The position numbers were made by a program, and so were the translations under genes. This document shows, piece by piece, positions 13,076 through 22,454 of a stretch of 64,000 nucleotides of DNA (positions within the stretch are counted from its first letter, which is position 1; each line of letters begins with the position of its first letter). Below the pieces are notes generated by a model. That model searched no databases and was not told the origin of the DNA. It saw nothing but the letters and a program-made list of their open reading frames with translations. This DNA is from Rhabditoides inermis (Eukaryota; Nematoda; Chromadorea; Rhabditida; Rhabditidae): contig CAWZYM010000332.1 in assembly GCA_963966185.1 (NCBI GenBank), forward strand, positions 296,001 through 360,000. Direction: 5' to 3'.

Positions 13076-13367
13076 CTCTCTCTCAGCTGATCTCCCTGCG
13101 CTCGTCTCTCCTGGAGGTTCTCGAAATGGAGGACTCTGCTCCGAACAGCGAGATCGTGAAGCTAGTGCGGAGCATGAAGAAGGCAGGAGGAGCAGGAGGA
13201 GCAGCGAGAAGGGAGAGCCGCGTGATAAAGAGGTGCGCGCTGACTAATACTGTGCTCACGAGCTTATCATCGTTGGTTGCAGGTCGATTTCGACGTCTGA
13301 CGTCGACAAATCGCTGCCGCGACTCGGCACCAGCCGACCCAAGTCCCAAAATCTCAGATGGAAATGA
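5131..13367 (+). CDS. Large coiled-coil protein, unrecognised (23 exons, about 811 aa)
   Basis: Exons: 5131-5226, 5764-5919, 6093-6146, 6302-6450, 6607-6685, 6798-6857, 7029-7196, 7295-7386, 7492-7633, 8458-8528, 9383-9488, 9627-9727, 9856-9940, 10090-10161, 10715-10839, 11010-11139, 11436-11485, 11646-11730, 11817-11918, 12613-12783, 12925-13035, 13087-13232, 13283-13367. All join in frame from ATG to TGA. The first ~230 residues are mixed, with a short start (MSPPPVGVHMLQLHFDQPGR), a Pro/Gly/Ser region and a stretch that could be a small beta domain (SSIRVDVALPVEK, KKVLEWRLDEPHLSGLSLGT). The rest is almost continuous Glu/Lys/Arg/Leu coiled coil, ending in a basic Ser-rich tail (SISTSDVDKSLPRLGTSRPK). 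No transmembrane segment or catalytic motif is seen. A scaffold or cytoskeletal/centrosomal role is only a guess from the coiled coil. Exon boundaries at 7480/7492 and 9627 have in-frame alternatives. Confidence 0.75.
7197..7491. repeat. Two introns built almost entirely of (CT)n and (GATA)n/(GA)n
   Basis: Intron 7197-7294 is a CT array running into its acceptor. Intron 7387-7491 is a (GATA)n tract (about 7401-7442) followed by (GA)n. They flank the 7295-7386 exon. Confidence 0.9.
9236..9320 (+). repeat. Retroposon 3' end with TGATT-type tail
   Basis: A short segment ends gattctggataaatgattga followed by repeated GATT units, the pattern of a LINE/SINE 3' tail. Related tails occur inverted near 23795 and 35060 (atttatccgg) and forward near 35700. 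Confidence 0.5.
9941..10000. repeat. (GA)n microsatellite
   Basis: About 27 GA units directly after the donor of the 9856-9940 exon, continuing into GA-rich sequence to about 10075. Confidence 0.9.
11731..11816. repeat. Intron made of (CT)n
   Basis: After gtgagtc the 86-bp intron is CT repeats up to a short cactccag acceptor. A similar CT intron lies at 13036-13086, and a CT tract at about 10856-10890. Confidence 0.9.
11919..12612. repeat. 694-bp intron of almost pure GA/GGGA/GAAA purine sequence
   Basis: From the donor to cttgtag the intron top strand is nearly all purine, with imperfect internal duplications (agatagatagatggagagaag repeats after about 140 bp). Long open frames across it, including one of 333 aa on the minus strand, are low-complexity Ser/Leu or Arg/Glu artefacts. 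Confidence 0.95.
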
Positions 13368-13588
13368 TATGTATGTAGTACTGATAACTTACTTGCATAC
13401 TTGAATAGTTGATACCACTGATCCTTACAAGCACTGTCTGATAAGCGTCTTTCGTAATCCGCGCAGTAATTTTCCATGTTTGCTCTTCATGATAGTGAGT
13501 GTGTACAGTTGTGAAATGAGTGAGTAATGCGTTGATGTGTTGATAAACGCGGAATGTCTAGTTACACGATATGGTTAGAAGGGTCGGG
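13368..13588. other. Intergenic spacer upstream of mucin cluster
   Basis: Contains a GATA-type site (ttgataaacgcgg near 13540) shared in spirit with the promoters of the next two mucins. No coding signal. Confidence 0.4.
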
Positions 13589-13596
13589 TATAAAAG
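13589..13596 (+). promoter_or_regulatory. TATA box of first mucin gene
   Basis: TATAAAAG lies 63 bp upstream of the ATG at 13652, with a compact leader between. Confidence 0.65.
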
Positions 13597-13651
13597 GGGA
13601 GGGTGGAAGCGGGTACTGCACTGATCCCATCAGCACAACCTTCAAAACAAC

Positions 13652-14015
13652 ATGAGCCTAGTCACCAAGGCACTTCTTCTGGCGCTTGGTGAGTGGAGAG
13701 TGTTTGCGAGTGTGGTTTACAGTGTGGCTTACAGTGGCTGCGACTGTCGTGGGAGCGCCTAAGAACGCGGATTCTGCGACTACCGCAGCGTCTACTACTT
13801 CCGCTCCGCAGACCACTGTGCAGACGACGACCGTTGCCGGTACTCCTGCGACTGACGCGCCCAAGAGCACCGCTACCACACCTACGCCTAGCCAGGCGCC
13901 GGTGACCACGACTACGACCGCTACGACGACCACCACTGCTCCCGCCACCACCAAGGCAGCCCTCAGCCTGTCTACCCTCGTTCCCCTCGCCCTAGCTGTA
14001 GCCGCTCTCGCCTGA
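13652..14015 (+). CDS. Small Thr-rich mucin-like surface protein (105 aa)
   Basis: Two exons: 13652-13688 and 13735-14015 (TGA); an in-frame acceptor 12 bp earlier (13723) is also possible. The protein starts with a signal peptide (MSLVTKALLLAL), then Thr/Ala/Pro-rich sequence (TTTTTATTTTTAPATT) suited to dense O-glycosylation, and ends in a short hydrophobic tail (LSTLVPLALAVAALA). That layout fits a GPI-anchored mucin at the cell or cuticle surface. A polyadenylation signal AATAAA is at 14062-14067. It is the shortest of three tandem relatives and lacks their PSTT repeats. Confidence 0.8.
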
Positions 14016-14176
14016 GCTCATCTTTGACCCCTCTAGTGTTTGTACATTCCTGCGCGGTGCCAATAAACGAGTGCGTTTCGAACGCGTTTACGAGTCTGTG
14101 TGAGCTGAAAGAGGATGATTCAGGGTGCGGCCCGCGTTTTTTTTACGCGCTAGTCTTTCTATAAATGATAGCTTTT

Positions 14177-14184
14177 TGATAAGG
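14177..14184 (+). promoter_or_regulatory. TGATAAGG (GATA-factor type) site upstream of second mucin
   Basis: It lies in a ~150-bp block (about 14155-14310) that is conserved upstream of the third mucin too (gatagctttttgataagg against gatacctttttgataagg), about 130 bp before the ATG. TGATAA is the known core of nematode intestinal GATA factors; use here is inferred. Confidence 0.5.
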
Positions 14185-14316
14185 CTGGCGCACAATCACT
14201 GCGCGGCGTGGCTTATTCAACTCGTCGGGATTAATCCGCAACTGTCGCGATAGCAGAAGAGCTTTTAGGGGAGTCTCGTCACTCTCTGCCATTCACTCCA
14301 CTTCAAATCAGCAAGC

Positions 14317-15750
14317 ATGCACGTTTTTGGAGCTGTCACCTTGTGCCTGTGTGAGTATTTTACGATATGTTTAAAAAAAATACAATATGTTTGTTCATAG
14401 TGTTTGTGGAGGCTATAGGTTGGAATGTGGGTTGTACATTGGATACTTTTTAGTCAGATACGAGAAACGAGATAGTTTCTCGAATGAGTTAGAAAAAGGA
14501 TCTGTTAGGTGGCTTCGAATGCCTTGTTTTCTGTGTTGATTTTATTATTGAATAACCTTTGATTGTGCTATTTTGTGTTTTTATCCGGATGATTTTTAGT
14601 GGCGACGTCTGCATTCTGTGCACCGATGAGCGCACAAAATGACGATGCGGCGACCAATACCGCTGCTCCTACTACCACCACTGCTCCTTCTACTACCTCT
14701 GCTACTTCTACGACCGCTGCTCCTTCTACGACCGCTGCTCTTTCTACTACCGCTGCTCCTTCTACTACCGCTGCTCCTTCTACTACCGCTGCTCCTTCTA
14801 CTACCACTGCTCCTTCTACTACCACTGCTCCTTCTACTACCGCTGCTCCTTCTACTACCACTGCTCCTTCTACGACCGCTGCTCCTTCTACGACCGCTGC
14901 TCTTTCTACTACCGCTGCTCCTTCTACTACCACTGCTCCTTCTACTACCGCTGCTCCTTCTACTACCACTGCTCCTTCTACGACCGCTGCTCCTTCTACT
15001 ACCACTGCTCCTTCTACTACCGCTGCTCCTTCTACTACCACTGCTCCTTCTACTACCGCTGCTCCTTCTACGACCGCTGCTCTTTCTACTACCGCTGCTC
15101 CTTCTACTACCACTGCTCCTTCTACTACCGCTGCTCCTTCTACTACCACTGCTCCTTCTACTACCGCTGCTCCTACCACGACCGCTGCTCCTACCACGAC
15201 CGCTGCTCCTTCTACTACCACTGCTCCTTCTACTACCGCTGCTCCTTATACTACCGCTGATCCTTCTACGACCGCTGCTCCTACCACGACCGCTGCTCCT
15301 TCTACTACCACTGCTCCTTCTACTACCACTGCTCCTTCTACTACCACTGCTCCTTCTACTACCGCTGCTCCTTCTACGACCGCTGCTCCTACCACGACCG
15401 CTGCTCCTACCACTACCGCTGCTCCTACCACTACCGCTGCTCCTTCTACTACCGCTGATCCTACCACTCCCTGCGTGATGACAACGACTACTCACGTATC
15501 GACTACTACTGGACAGACGACTACTGTTGATGGAACGACAACGACTTCTGGCCTGACGACCACTACTGTCGGCGGAACTACTACAACTCCTGGTCAGTCC
15601 ACCACTATTGACTGTGGAACGACTACTACTTTGGCTACGACCACTACAACTGCAGCCACTACCACTCCTACAGTCGCACCCACGACCAAATTCTCTACGA
15701 CTGTCTCCAAGCTGATCGCCGTTGTGGCGACGATTGTTGTTGCCATGTAA
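14317..15750 (+). CDS. Mucin-like protein with APSTT repeats (394 aa)
   Basis: Exons 14317-14350 and 14600-15750 (TAA). Signal peptide MHVFGAVTLCLLATSAFCAP, a short AQNDDAATN linker, then about 45 copies of a 6-residue unit, APSTTA or APSTTT (18 bp), with APTTTA variants. A Thr-rich region without the repeat follows, with one Cys in PCVM and another in IDCGTT. The C-terminal segment TPTVAPTTKFSTTVSKLI is followed by the hydrophobic end AVVATIVVAM, like a GPI signal. AATAAA at 15781. The long frames on the other strand and in the other plus frames are by-products of the array. It shares its 5' exon, intron position, C-terminus and promoter with the third gene. Confidence 0.85.
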
Positions 15751-16454
15751 GGACAGTAAGGATTGTTTTGTTGTGTAAATAATAAATGATAATATCAAAC
15801 TTTGAGTAAGTTGTTTTGATTTCAATGCACAGGAATGCAAGAGCTGTGTGGCATGAACTAGAGGCTGAGGGCTCGATCGTTTCTGTGTATTTTCAAATTA
15901 GTATCTCTGACCGAAGAAATGAACGACGAGAAAACAATGTATTTGCTCCTCATTAACAGGATTGCTATATAAAGTTGTAAATTGCCGTAGTAGCAGAAAT
16001 AATATCACAAATCCAAATGTGCGCATACTGTCTCTTATGTTGTCCAAAAAACCTGCTACTTTCCTGCCGTTCATTCCGATTGACACGCATTCCAAGATTC
16101 TCCGGAGTGCCTCGATTCTTTTTGCTCCTTTTCTCCGGAGTTCCTCGATTCTTTTTGCTCCTTTTCTCCGGAGTTCCCTTTATTCTTTTTGCTCCTTCTC
16201 CCTCCTTCTATCTCGAAATCTTTGCGCATTTCGACCGCGTTTACGAGTGTGTGTGTACAAGAAAGATGATTCAGGGCGCGCATTTTTAACGCGCTAGACT
16301 TTCTACGCGTTGATAGACGATACCTTTTTGATAAGGATCACGCAATCACTGCGCGGCGCGGCTTATTCAACTGCTCGGATTAATCTGGAACTTTGAGATA
16401 GCGGGGTTTAGGAGAGTCCCGTCATTCTTTGCTATTCATTCTGTTACGACAAGC
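15751..16454. other. Intergenic spacer between mucins 2 and 3
   Basis: Contains a short triplicated CT-rich block near 16090-16190 (ttctttttgctccttttctc repeated) and, from about 16210, a copy of the mucin promoter block. No independent gene seen. Confidence 0.5.
16329..16336 (+). promoter_or_regulatory. TGATAAGG site upstream of third mucin
   Basis: Paralogous to the site at 14177. The surrounding block (ataaggatcacgcaatcact, gcgcggcgcggcttattcaac) is conserved between the two promoters far better than the rest of the spacer. Confidence 0.5.
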
Positions 16455-18741
16455 ATGCGAGTTTTCGGAACTGTCGTCTTGTGCTTATGTGAGTATGTTA
16501 TGTTTTTTTTCATGCATAGTTGGTTGAAATCGGGATCCTTCTAGTCAGAAACAACATAGATTCTTTCATAACGATGACCAGAGAAAAATTTGGTTGGATG
16601 TTGGGTGGGGTCGAATGTCTTCGTTTCCGCATAGTCATTACCCATTTGGTTTATTGGAGAGTATTCGAATCAGTTATAATCCTGGTGATTTAGTGGCGAC
16701 GTCTGCATTCTGTGCACCGACGATCGTGCAAAATGATGATGTGACTAGCGATGCTCCTTCTACTACCACTGCTCCTTCTACCACCACTGCTCCTTCTACT
16801 ACAGCTGACCCGACTACCACCACTGCTCCTTCTACTACAGCTGATCCGACTACCACCACTGCTCCTTCTACTACCACTGCTCCTTCTACCACCACTGCTT
16901 CTTCTACTACAGCTGATCCGACTACCACCACTGATCCTTCTACTACAGCTGATCCGACTACCACCACTGATCCTTCTACTACAGCTGACCCGACTACAAC
17001 CACTGCTCCTTCTACTACAGCTGATCCGACTACCACCACTGCTCCTTCTACTACCACTGCTCCTTCTACCACCACTGCTTCTTCTACTACAGCTGATCCG
17101 ACTACCACCACTGATCCTTCTACTACAGCTGATCCGACTACCACCACTGCTCCTTCTACTACAGCTGATCCGACTACCACCACTGCTCCTTCTACTACAG
17201 CTGATCCGACTACCACCACTGCTCCTTCTACTACAGCTGACCCGACTACCACCACTGCTCCTTCTACTACAGCTGATCCGACTACCACCACTGCTCCTTC
17301 TACTACAGCTGATCCGACTACAACCACTGCTTCTTCTACTACAGCTGATCCGACTACCACCACTGCTCCTTCTACTACAGCTGATCCGACTACCACCACT
17401 GCTCCTTCTACTACAGCTGATCCGACTACCACCACTGCTCCTTCTACTACAGCTGATCCGACTACCACCACTGCTCCTTCTACTACAGCTGATCCGACTA
17501 CCACCACTGCTCCTTCTACTACAGCTGATCCGACTACCACCACTGCTCCTTCTACTACAGCTGATCCGACTACCACCACTGCTCCTTCTACTACCACTGC
17601 TCCTTCTACCACCACTGCTCCTTCTACTACAGCTGATCCGACTACCACCACTGCTCTTTCTACTACAGCTGATCCGACTACCATCACTGCTCCTTCTACT
17701 ACAGCTGATCCGACTACCACCACTGCTTCTTCTACCACAGTTGATCCGACTACAACCACTGCTCCTTCTACTACAGCTGATCCGACTACAACCACTGCTC
17801 CTTCTACTACAGCTGATCCGACTACAACCACTGCTCCTTCTACTACAGCTGACCCGACTACCACCACTGCTCCTTCTACTACCACTGCTCCTTCTACCAC
17901 CACTGCTCCTTTTACTACAGCTGATCCGACTACCATCACTGCTCCTTCTACTACAGCTGATCCGACTACCACCACTGCTCCTTCTACTACAGCTGATCCG
18001 ACTACCATCACTGCTCCTTCTACTACAGCTGATCCGACTACCACCACTGCTTCTTCTACCACAGTTGATCCGACTACAACCACTGCTCCTTCTACTACAG
18101 CTGATCCGACTACAACCACTGCTCCTTCTACTACAGTTGATCCGACTACAACCACTGCTCCTTCTACTACAGCTGATCCGACTACAACCACTGCTCCTTC
18201 TACTACAGCTGATCCGACTACAACCACTGCTCCTTCTACTACAGCTGATCCGACTACCACCACTGCTCCTTCTACTACCACTGCTCCTTCTACCACCACT
18301 GCTCCTTCTACTACAGCTGATCCGACTACCACCACTGCTCCTTCTACTACAGCTGATCCGACTACCACCACTGCTCCTTCTACTACAGCTGACCCGACTA
18401 CAACCACTGCTCCTTCTACTACAGCTGATCCGACTACAACCACTGATCCTTCTACTACAGCTGATCCGACTACAACCACGGCTCCTTCTACTACAGCTGA
18501 CCCGACTACCACCACTGCTCCTTCTACTACAGCTGACCCGACTACAACCACTACGAGAGGCCAGAGGACTACCACTCGAGCACAGACTACAACAACAGTT
18601 TCCGAAACTACTACAACTGGAAACGTAGTGACTACTACAACTGCGGCCACTGCCACTCCTACAGTTGCACCCACGACCAAGTTCTCTTCGTCTGTTTCTA
18701 CGGTTGTCGCCGTTGTGGTGTCACTTGTTGTTGCTATGTAA
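16455..18741 (+). CDS. Mucin-like protein with 12-residue TAPSTTADPTTT repeats (693 aa)
   Basis: Exons 16455-16488 and 16694-18741 (TAA). Signal peptide MRVFGTVVLCLLATSAFCAP, then about 1.8 kb of tandem 36-bp units encoding TAPSTTADPTTT, interspersed with APSTTTAPSTTT and with larger internal duplications of several units. An Arg-containing TTTTRGQRTTTRAQTTTT segment and a C-terminus (TPTVAPTTKFSSSVSTVVAV then VVSLVVAM) match mucin 2. The repeat is nearly pure Thr/Ser/Pro/Ala with regular Asp, so a heavily O-glycosylated, acidic surface or gut mucin is likely. The opposite-strand frame of 668 aa is a shadow of the array. Confidence 0.85.
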
Positions 18742-19379
18742 ATATATATTGTTATGTTGTTAATAATACTTTTGTTTTTATTCTTTGCGCTGATTGAAAG
18801 AGGGAGATATTGTTACCAATACTGATATTGTCACCAATAGTGACACTTACTTCCACAACGACGACTCCTCAACGTTCACAAAGTTTGTTGTGTTTCCACT
18901 ATTATCGCAGTTGTGATGCCACTTTTTATTTCTGTGAAAAACAAAAAAAAATGTCTATTCACGGAACGGAAAAGTCCCTGACACCAGAGTGCTACTAGCG
19001 CGCGCCTAAGATGCGCGTACCGAGCGACTATGGGGTCATACCTGCCATCTTACGCGCATTTTACGCGCACGCTAGTAGCATCTTACGCGCATTTTGTCAA
19101 AGTGCTCCGATAGCATTCCTTTCTTATTTCCTGTCTTTCTTTTTTTTGTGTATAACAAAAGGCATATGGACTATTTATATCTATTTTATTATAACAAGGC
19201 AACAACATTATGTTGGGGTGAATGTCATGTCTTCAGGAAGTGATAATGTCGGCTTGGAATATGAAGTCTTCTTGCATCGAGGTCTTCTTCCATCGAATCG
19301 GCCCTGCAATGATCAATTGAATGATACAAACCTCAAACAATATCAACAATATACTTAAAAGAGAGGGAAGACAAGCAAC

Positions 19380-21320
19380 AAGCTCGTACCTGTGGGTTGA
19401 TGAGCTTCCAGATGAACTCCCTGGTTCGGTCGTTGCCGTGGACTCCCGTTCAACGCCCACCGGCTCTAGCAGCTTCTCCACCTGCAAGCGATACGGGTCA
19501 ACATCCAATCGATAATTCATTAAACTGTATCTTTCATTACTTCAAACTTATCACGAGTGATTTGATAACGTAACATGATAATACATCATTCAATCAATCA
19601 ATAACAGCATGCTTACCTGAAAGTACGCGCAGTCGCTGCGGGCCTCTTCCCTCTCGCCTATCCTCCTTCCATCTCCGCTGCATCAGAATCCGCGTCGTGC
19701 TCTTACCCAGGTCACTCGCTTCGAATCTAGACAAGATGGCAGTGATACAAGGACATGTAGACGTATAAATATAACTAAATACAAACACACTCACCGCTTG
19801 TTTCTTCACCTCGTCTCGCTGACGATGAGCAGCTAGTCATCGTTCGCCTCCGCCTCCTCCACGTAAATCTTCGTGCTGGCCTCAATGATCGTCTGCGTTC
19901 TTCTTTGCAGAATCGTGTCAATGTCGTCATTGTTGAACTTGCTGTCCTTGTTGGCGTTGTCCTTAGAGAAACTTCTCCACCTTCTTCCGCGGCAGCTGCG
20001 TCGACGTGTCCTTCGGCGCTGTCGTTGACTGTGCTGCAGCACGGCACGATCCAGACCGAGTTTCAGAGACGCCTACAAAAAGTATCGGTACTAGACTTCT
20101 CCTCTCCTTCCATTTCCACCTCCCACCTTGTCTTCGAACATCTCCATCTAGTACGCGATGACAGGCTGTATACGTCTATAGTATCAGCGCGCCTGGGCCG
20201 GCAGGTCGTCCGGGTTCTAGTCAGAGTCGAAGATGATGTACTGAAGAAGCAGAATGTGGGTAATACCATCTAATCATTTAATCGTAATGAAGTCACACTG
20301 ACCGCATCGACTGCGGTTGAGGCCGGTCCTCTCGACCGGGCGCAGAGCGGGAAGTGGAAGAAGAAGCGCACCGAGTCGTTTTTGGTTTTTGGAGAAGCGG
20401 TCGATCGACGCCTGCCGCACGTGGCACGTCGCCTTCGATGCGGTCGAACGGGTAGCTGCTAGCTGCAACAAGGAAAAGTCTCTCTCTCTATTTCTCTCTC
20501 TCTCTCTCTCATCTCCCCTCAGGAAAGCATGGTTAAAGTGACGGTCACTTTAGCTAAAGTGACGGTCAGGTTGCGGTCAGATTGAAAAGAGGCGGGTCAG
20601 AGCGAGTGGCGGGTGACGTCATCATCACTCATGAGTGCGAAGAACAGAGTGGAGCAGTTGACGTTAAACGATGTGAAGCCGATTCCACGTTTTCTTCCAC
20701 GTCTTCTTCGTCACCAGAGTCGCCATCTTCATCGTCAAGGACGCATCCCCATCCACCTTCAACGTGGTGGTCCGACACGCAGTGTCTTCTTCTCCCTACT
20801 CCCGACTTGGGAGACGCGGGCGCGAGGTTGCGTCAACGTAAACGAGCAGCGAGTTCACATAGTCTTCCTCTGTCGCAGATCATCACACACACCTCCACAT
20901 CGACAACAACGATCTCGCCAACAACGACCGGGTGTTCACATTCTCCACGAACTTGGTAGTGGCTTCGCCTGAGCCGTCAGCAGTCGAGGCTTCATTTCTA
21001 ACAAATCGAACTCGGAAGCACCAAACCAAAGTATAACTTGTTTTCCAGCGCTTTTTAGGGAACGGCTCACCGCATGTGACGTCATTGGCCCCGCCCCTTT
21101 TCAATCTGACCACAATCTGACCGTCACTTTAGCGTCTAAAGTGACCAAAATCTGACTGTCACTTTAGCTAAAGTGACCGTCACTTTAACCATGTTTTCCT
21201 GAGTCTAATCCGAGGAAGATAAAGGGGGGGGGGTTCACGCACCGTTTGGATGAGTCCCCTATGTGCCAGCTTGTCACAGTCCGGGTGGAGCAGCCTGAAT
21301 CTACTCCTCCGCGCACTACA
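19380..21320 (-). pseudogene. CHD7/CHD8/Kismet-type chromatin remodeller, decayed partial copy
   Basis: On the minus strand, blocks occur in family order. Block 1 (21243-21318): FRLLHPDCDKLAHR, tentative. Block 2 (20280-20470): YPFDRIEGDV, then VRQASIDRFSK, the helicase-C motif, followed by shifted remnants of the LSTRAGG stretch. Block 3 (19830-20085): ASLKLGLDRAVLQ, a QLPRKKVEKFL segment, then SKFNNDDIDTILQRRTQTI. Block 4 (19389-19720): ARSDCAYFQVEKLLEP, split by a GT-AG intron. The DIDxILxRRT and ARSxCFxVEK motifs are specific to CHD6-9/Kismet. At least two frameshifts and stops separate the blocks, and a MITE lies between blocks 1 and 2. Retained introns argue for a genomic copy, not a retrocopy. 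CHD proteins are ATP-dependent nucleosome remodellers. Confidence 0.75.
20521..21200. mobile_element. Foldback MITE (aggaaaRcatggttaaagtg family), copy 1
   Basis: Starts aggaaagcatggttaaagtg and ends with its complement, cactttaaccatgttttcct. The ends are rich in short gtgacggtcactttagc palindromes. It splits the CHD7-like relic. A near relative is at 24727-25278. Confidence 0.85.
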
Positions 21321-21930
21321 ATCAAATAAATGAATTTCACAGATGTACGAGTGGAATAGCTAACAGTACCGCCAATCAACATCAACATCACTGAATGAAT
21401 GCAAAACGCGTAGATGGTTCGCCACATTCATTGGAAGCGCGCCTCGCCTCACTAGTACAACATGACATTTACGATAGTAACCATGAATGGGTACATCAAT
21501 GTCAAATGTACTGAAAACAAATAACAAACATTATCAAACAAACTTCAAAATAAGAAAACAAAACGCAAATATCCATGGATGGATAGATTCGAAAATATCT
21601 AAAATACCGAAAGCGGAGTACAGTCACAACGCGCGAGTTACGCGCATTTTACGCGCATTTTCGAATCTGCACTCCACTGCTGGTCTATGCGCGTTTTACG
21701 CGCACTTTACTCGCTTGCTAGTAGCAATCAGCACATAGCCGCTCGTTAGGCGCGTGCTAGTAGCGCACTTGTGTCATTAGGTTCAAAACATTCAAGTGTA
21801 TTGTAGTGAATGCACGACGGATGCAATACATCACCAAACTTTTCGTCGGCATTTTTTTTTAAATGTTTGAACTTTTTGCATTGTTTTGCGCTTGTCAATC
21901 CATGTTTTGTAACTCCTACAAATTTAGAAC
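21201..21930. other. End of the inverted-repeat element and upstream region of CDC26
   Basis: After the first CHD7-like block (21243-21318) there are the ACGCGC-rich right end (21615-21769) and about 160 bp before the CDC26 start. No other gene is visible. Confidence 0.5.
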
Positions 21931-22262
21931 ATGCTGCGTCGTCCGCTCACGTCTATCGAGCTAAAAACCGAGGATATCGAAGCCATGAACGAGGCTCTTC
22001 TGAAGCACGTTTCGAAAAAGGTAGATTCATGTTTTAAATGTCGTTGTGATGTTTAGATTGATGTGATTATGCTGATTTCTAGGTGGTGAAGCAGGAGGCG
22101 AACGAGTCGATGGATGTTGACGCGATCAACGCGAGCTCCTCCTCTTCGCCCGCCGTCAACAAGTCGATCGGGTATTTAATAATCGAAAAAGTATATATTT
22201 TTTGCTTCAGATTTTCTTCTCCCCTGCCCGGAACCATCACTCCTACCATGCCGAGTACGTAA
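21931..22262 (+). CDS. Anaphase-promoting complex subunit CDC26 (APC12), 76 aa
   Basis: Exons 21931-22020, 22083-22171 and 22211-22262 (TAA). The N-terminus MLRRPLTSIELKTEDIEAM matches the CDC26 family signature (MLRR-PT-IELK-DDI), the segment that inserts into the TPR superhelix of CDC16/APC6 and stabilises it. The remainder is short, polar and Ser-rich, as in other small CDC26 proteins. aaatttag ends three bases before the ATG, a possible trans-splice acceptor. AATAAA lies at 22342-22347, and the next gene starts about 110 bp further on. Confidence 0.8.
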
Positions 22263-22341
22263 ACCACCTCATCGATATGACATGATTGTGTGTTCCTTTT
22301 CTACGTTTCACTTTTCCGCGCCGGGTGTTTGGTCTCATGTA

Positions 22342-22454
22342 AATAAATAATTTTATTTTTGTTCGGTGATTTCGTGTTTGTCTGACTGGTTGTTATACCA
22401 TGATATATCTGTTTTGTTGTGTTTAATATTATTTCTGATTATGTTGCTGTTCAG
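22342..22454 (+). promoter_or_regulatory. Operon-like junction: poly(A) signal, ~110-bp gap, splice acceptor at ATG
   Basis: The AATAAA of CDC26 is followed by a T-rich spacer and an acceptor (gttgctgttcag) that abuts the next ATG directly. This is the usual geometry of a nematode operon with SL2-type trans-splicing. Inference from spacing only. Confidence 0.45.

Larger units (their letters stand above)
18988..21769. mobile_element. Inverted-repeat-bounded element enclosing a broken CHD7-like gene
   Basis: The left end gtgctactagcgcgcgccta (about 18989) and right end (about 21731-21769, rc gtgcgctactagcacgcgcc) are inverted copies of ~40 bp. Both ends also carry clusters of ttacgcgcattttacgcgc. 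The ~2.8-kb interior holds the helicase relic and a MITE. No target duplication was recognised, so transposition is inferred from the ends only. Confidence 0.5.

Noticed and set aside
14568..15840. Val/Glu-Gly and Ser/Arg-rich long minus-strand frames, and a Leu/Pro plus-strand frame
   Set aside because: They are frame shadows of the 18-bp mucin repeat; no start context, splice sites or signal peptide of their own.
14639..18560. CRISPR-like regular repeats
   Set aside because: The repeats are contiguous coding units without unique spacers, in an intron-containing eukaryotic locus.
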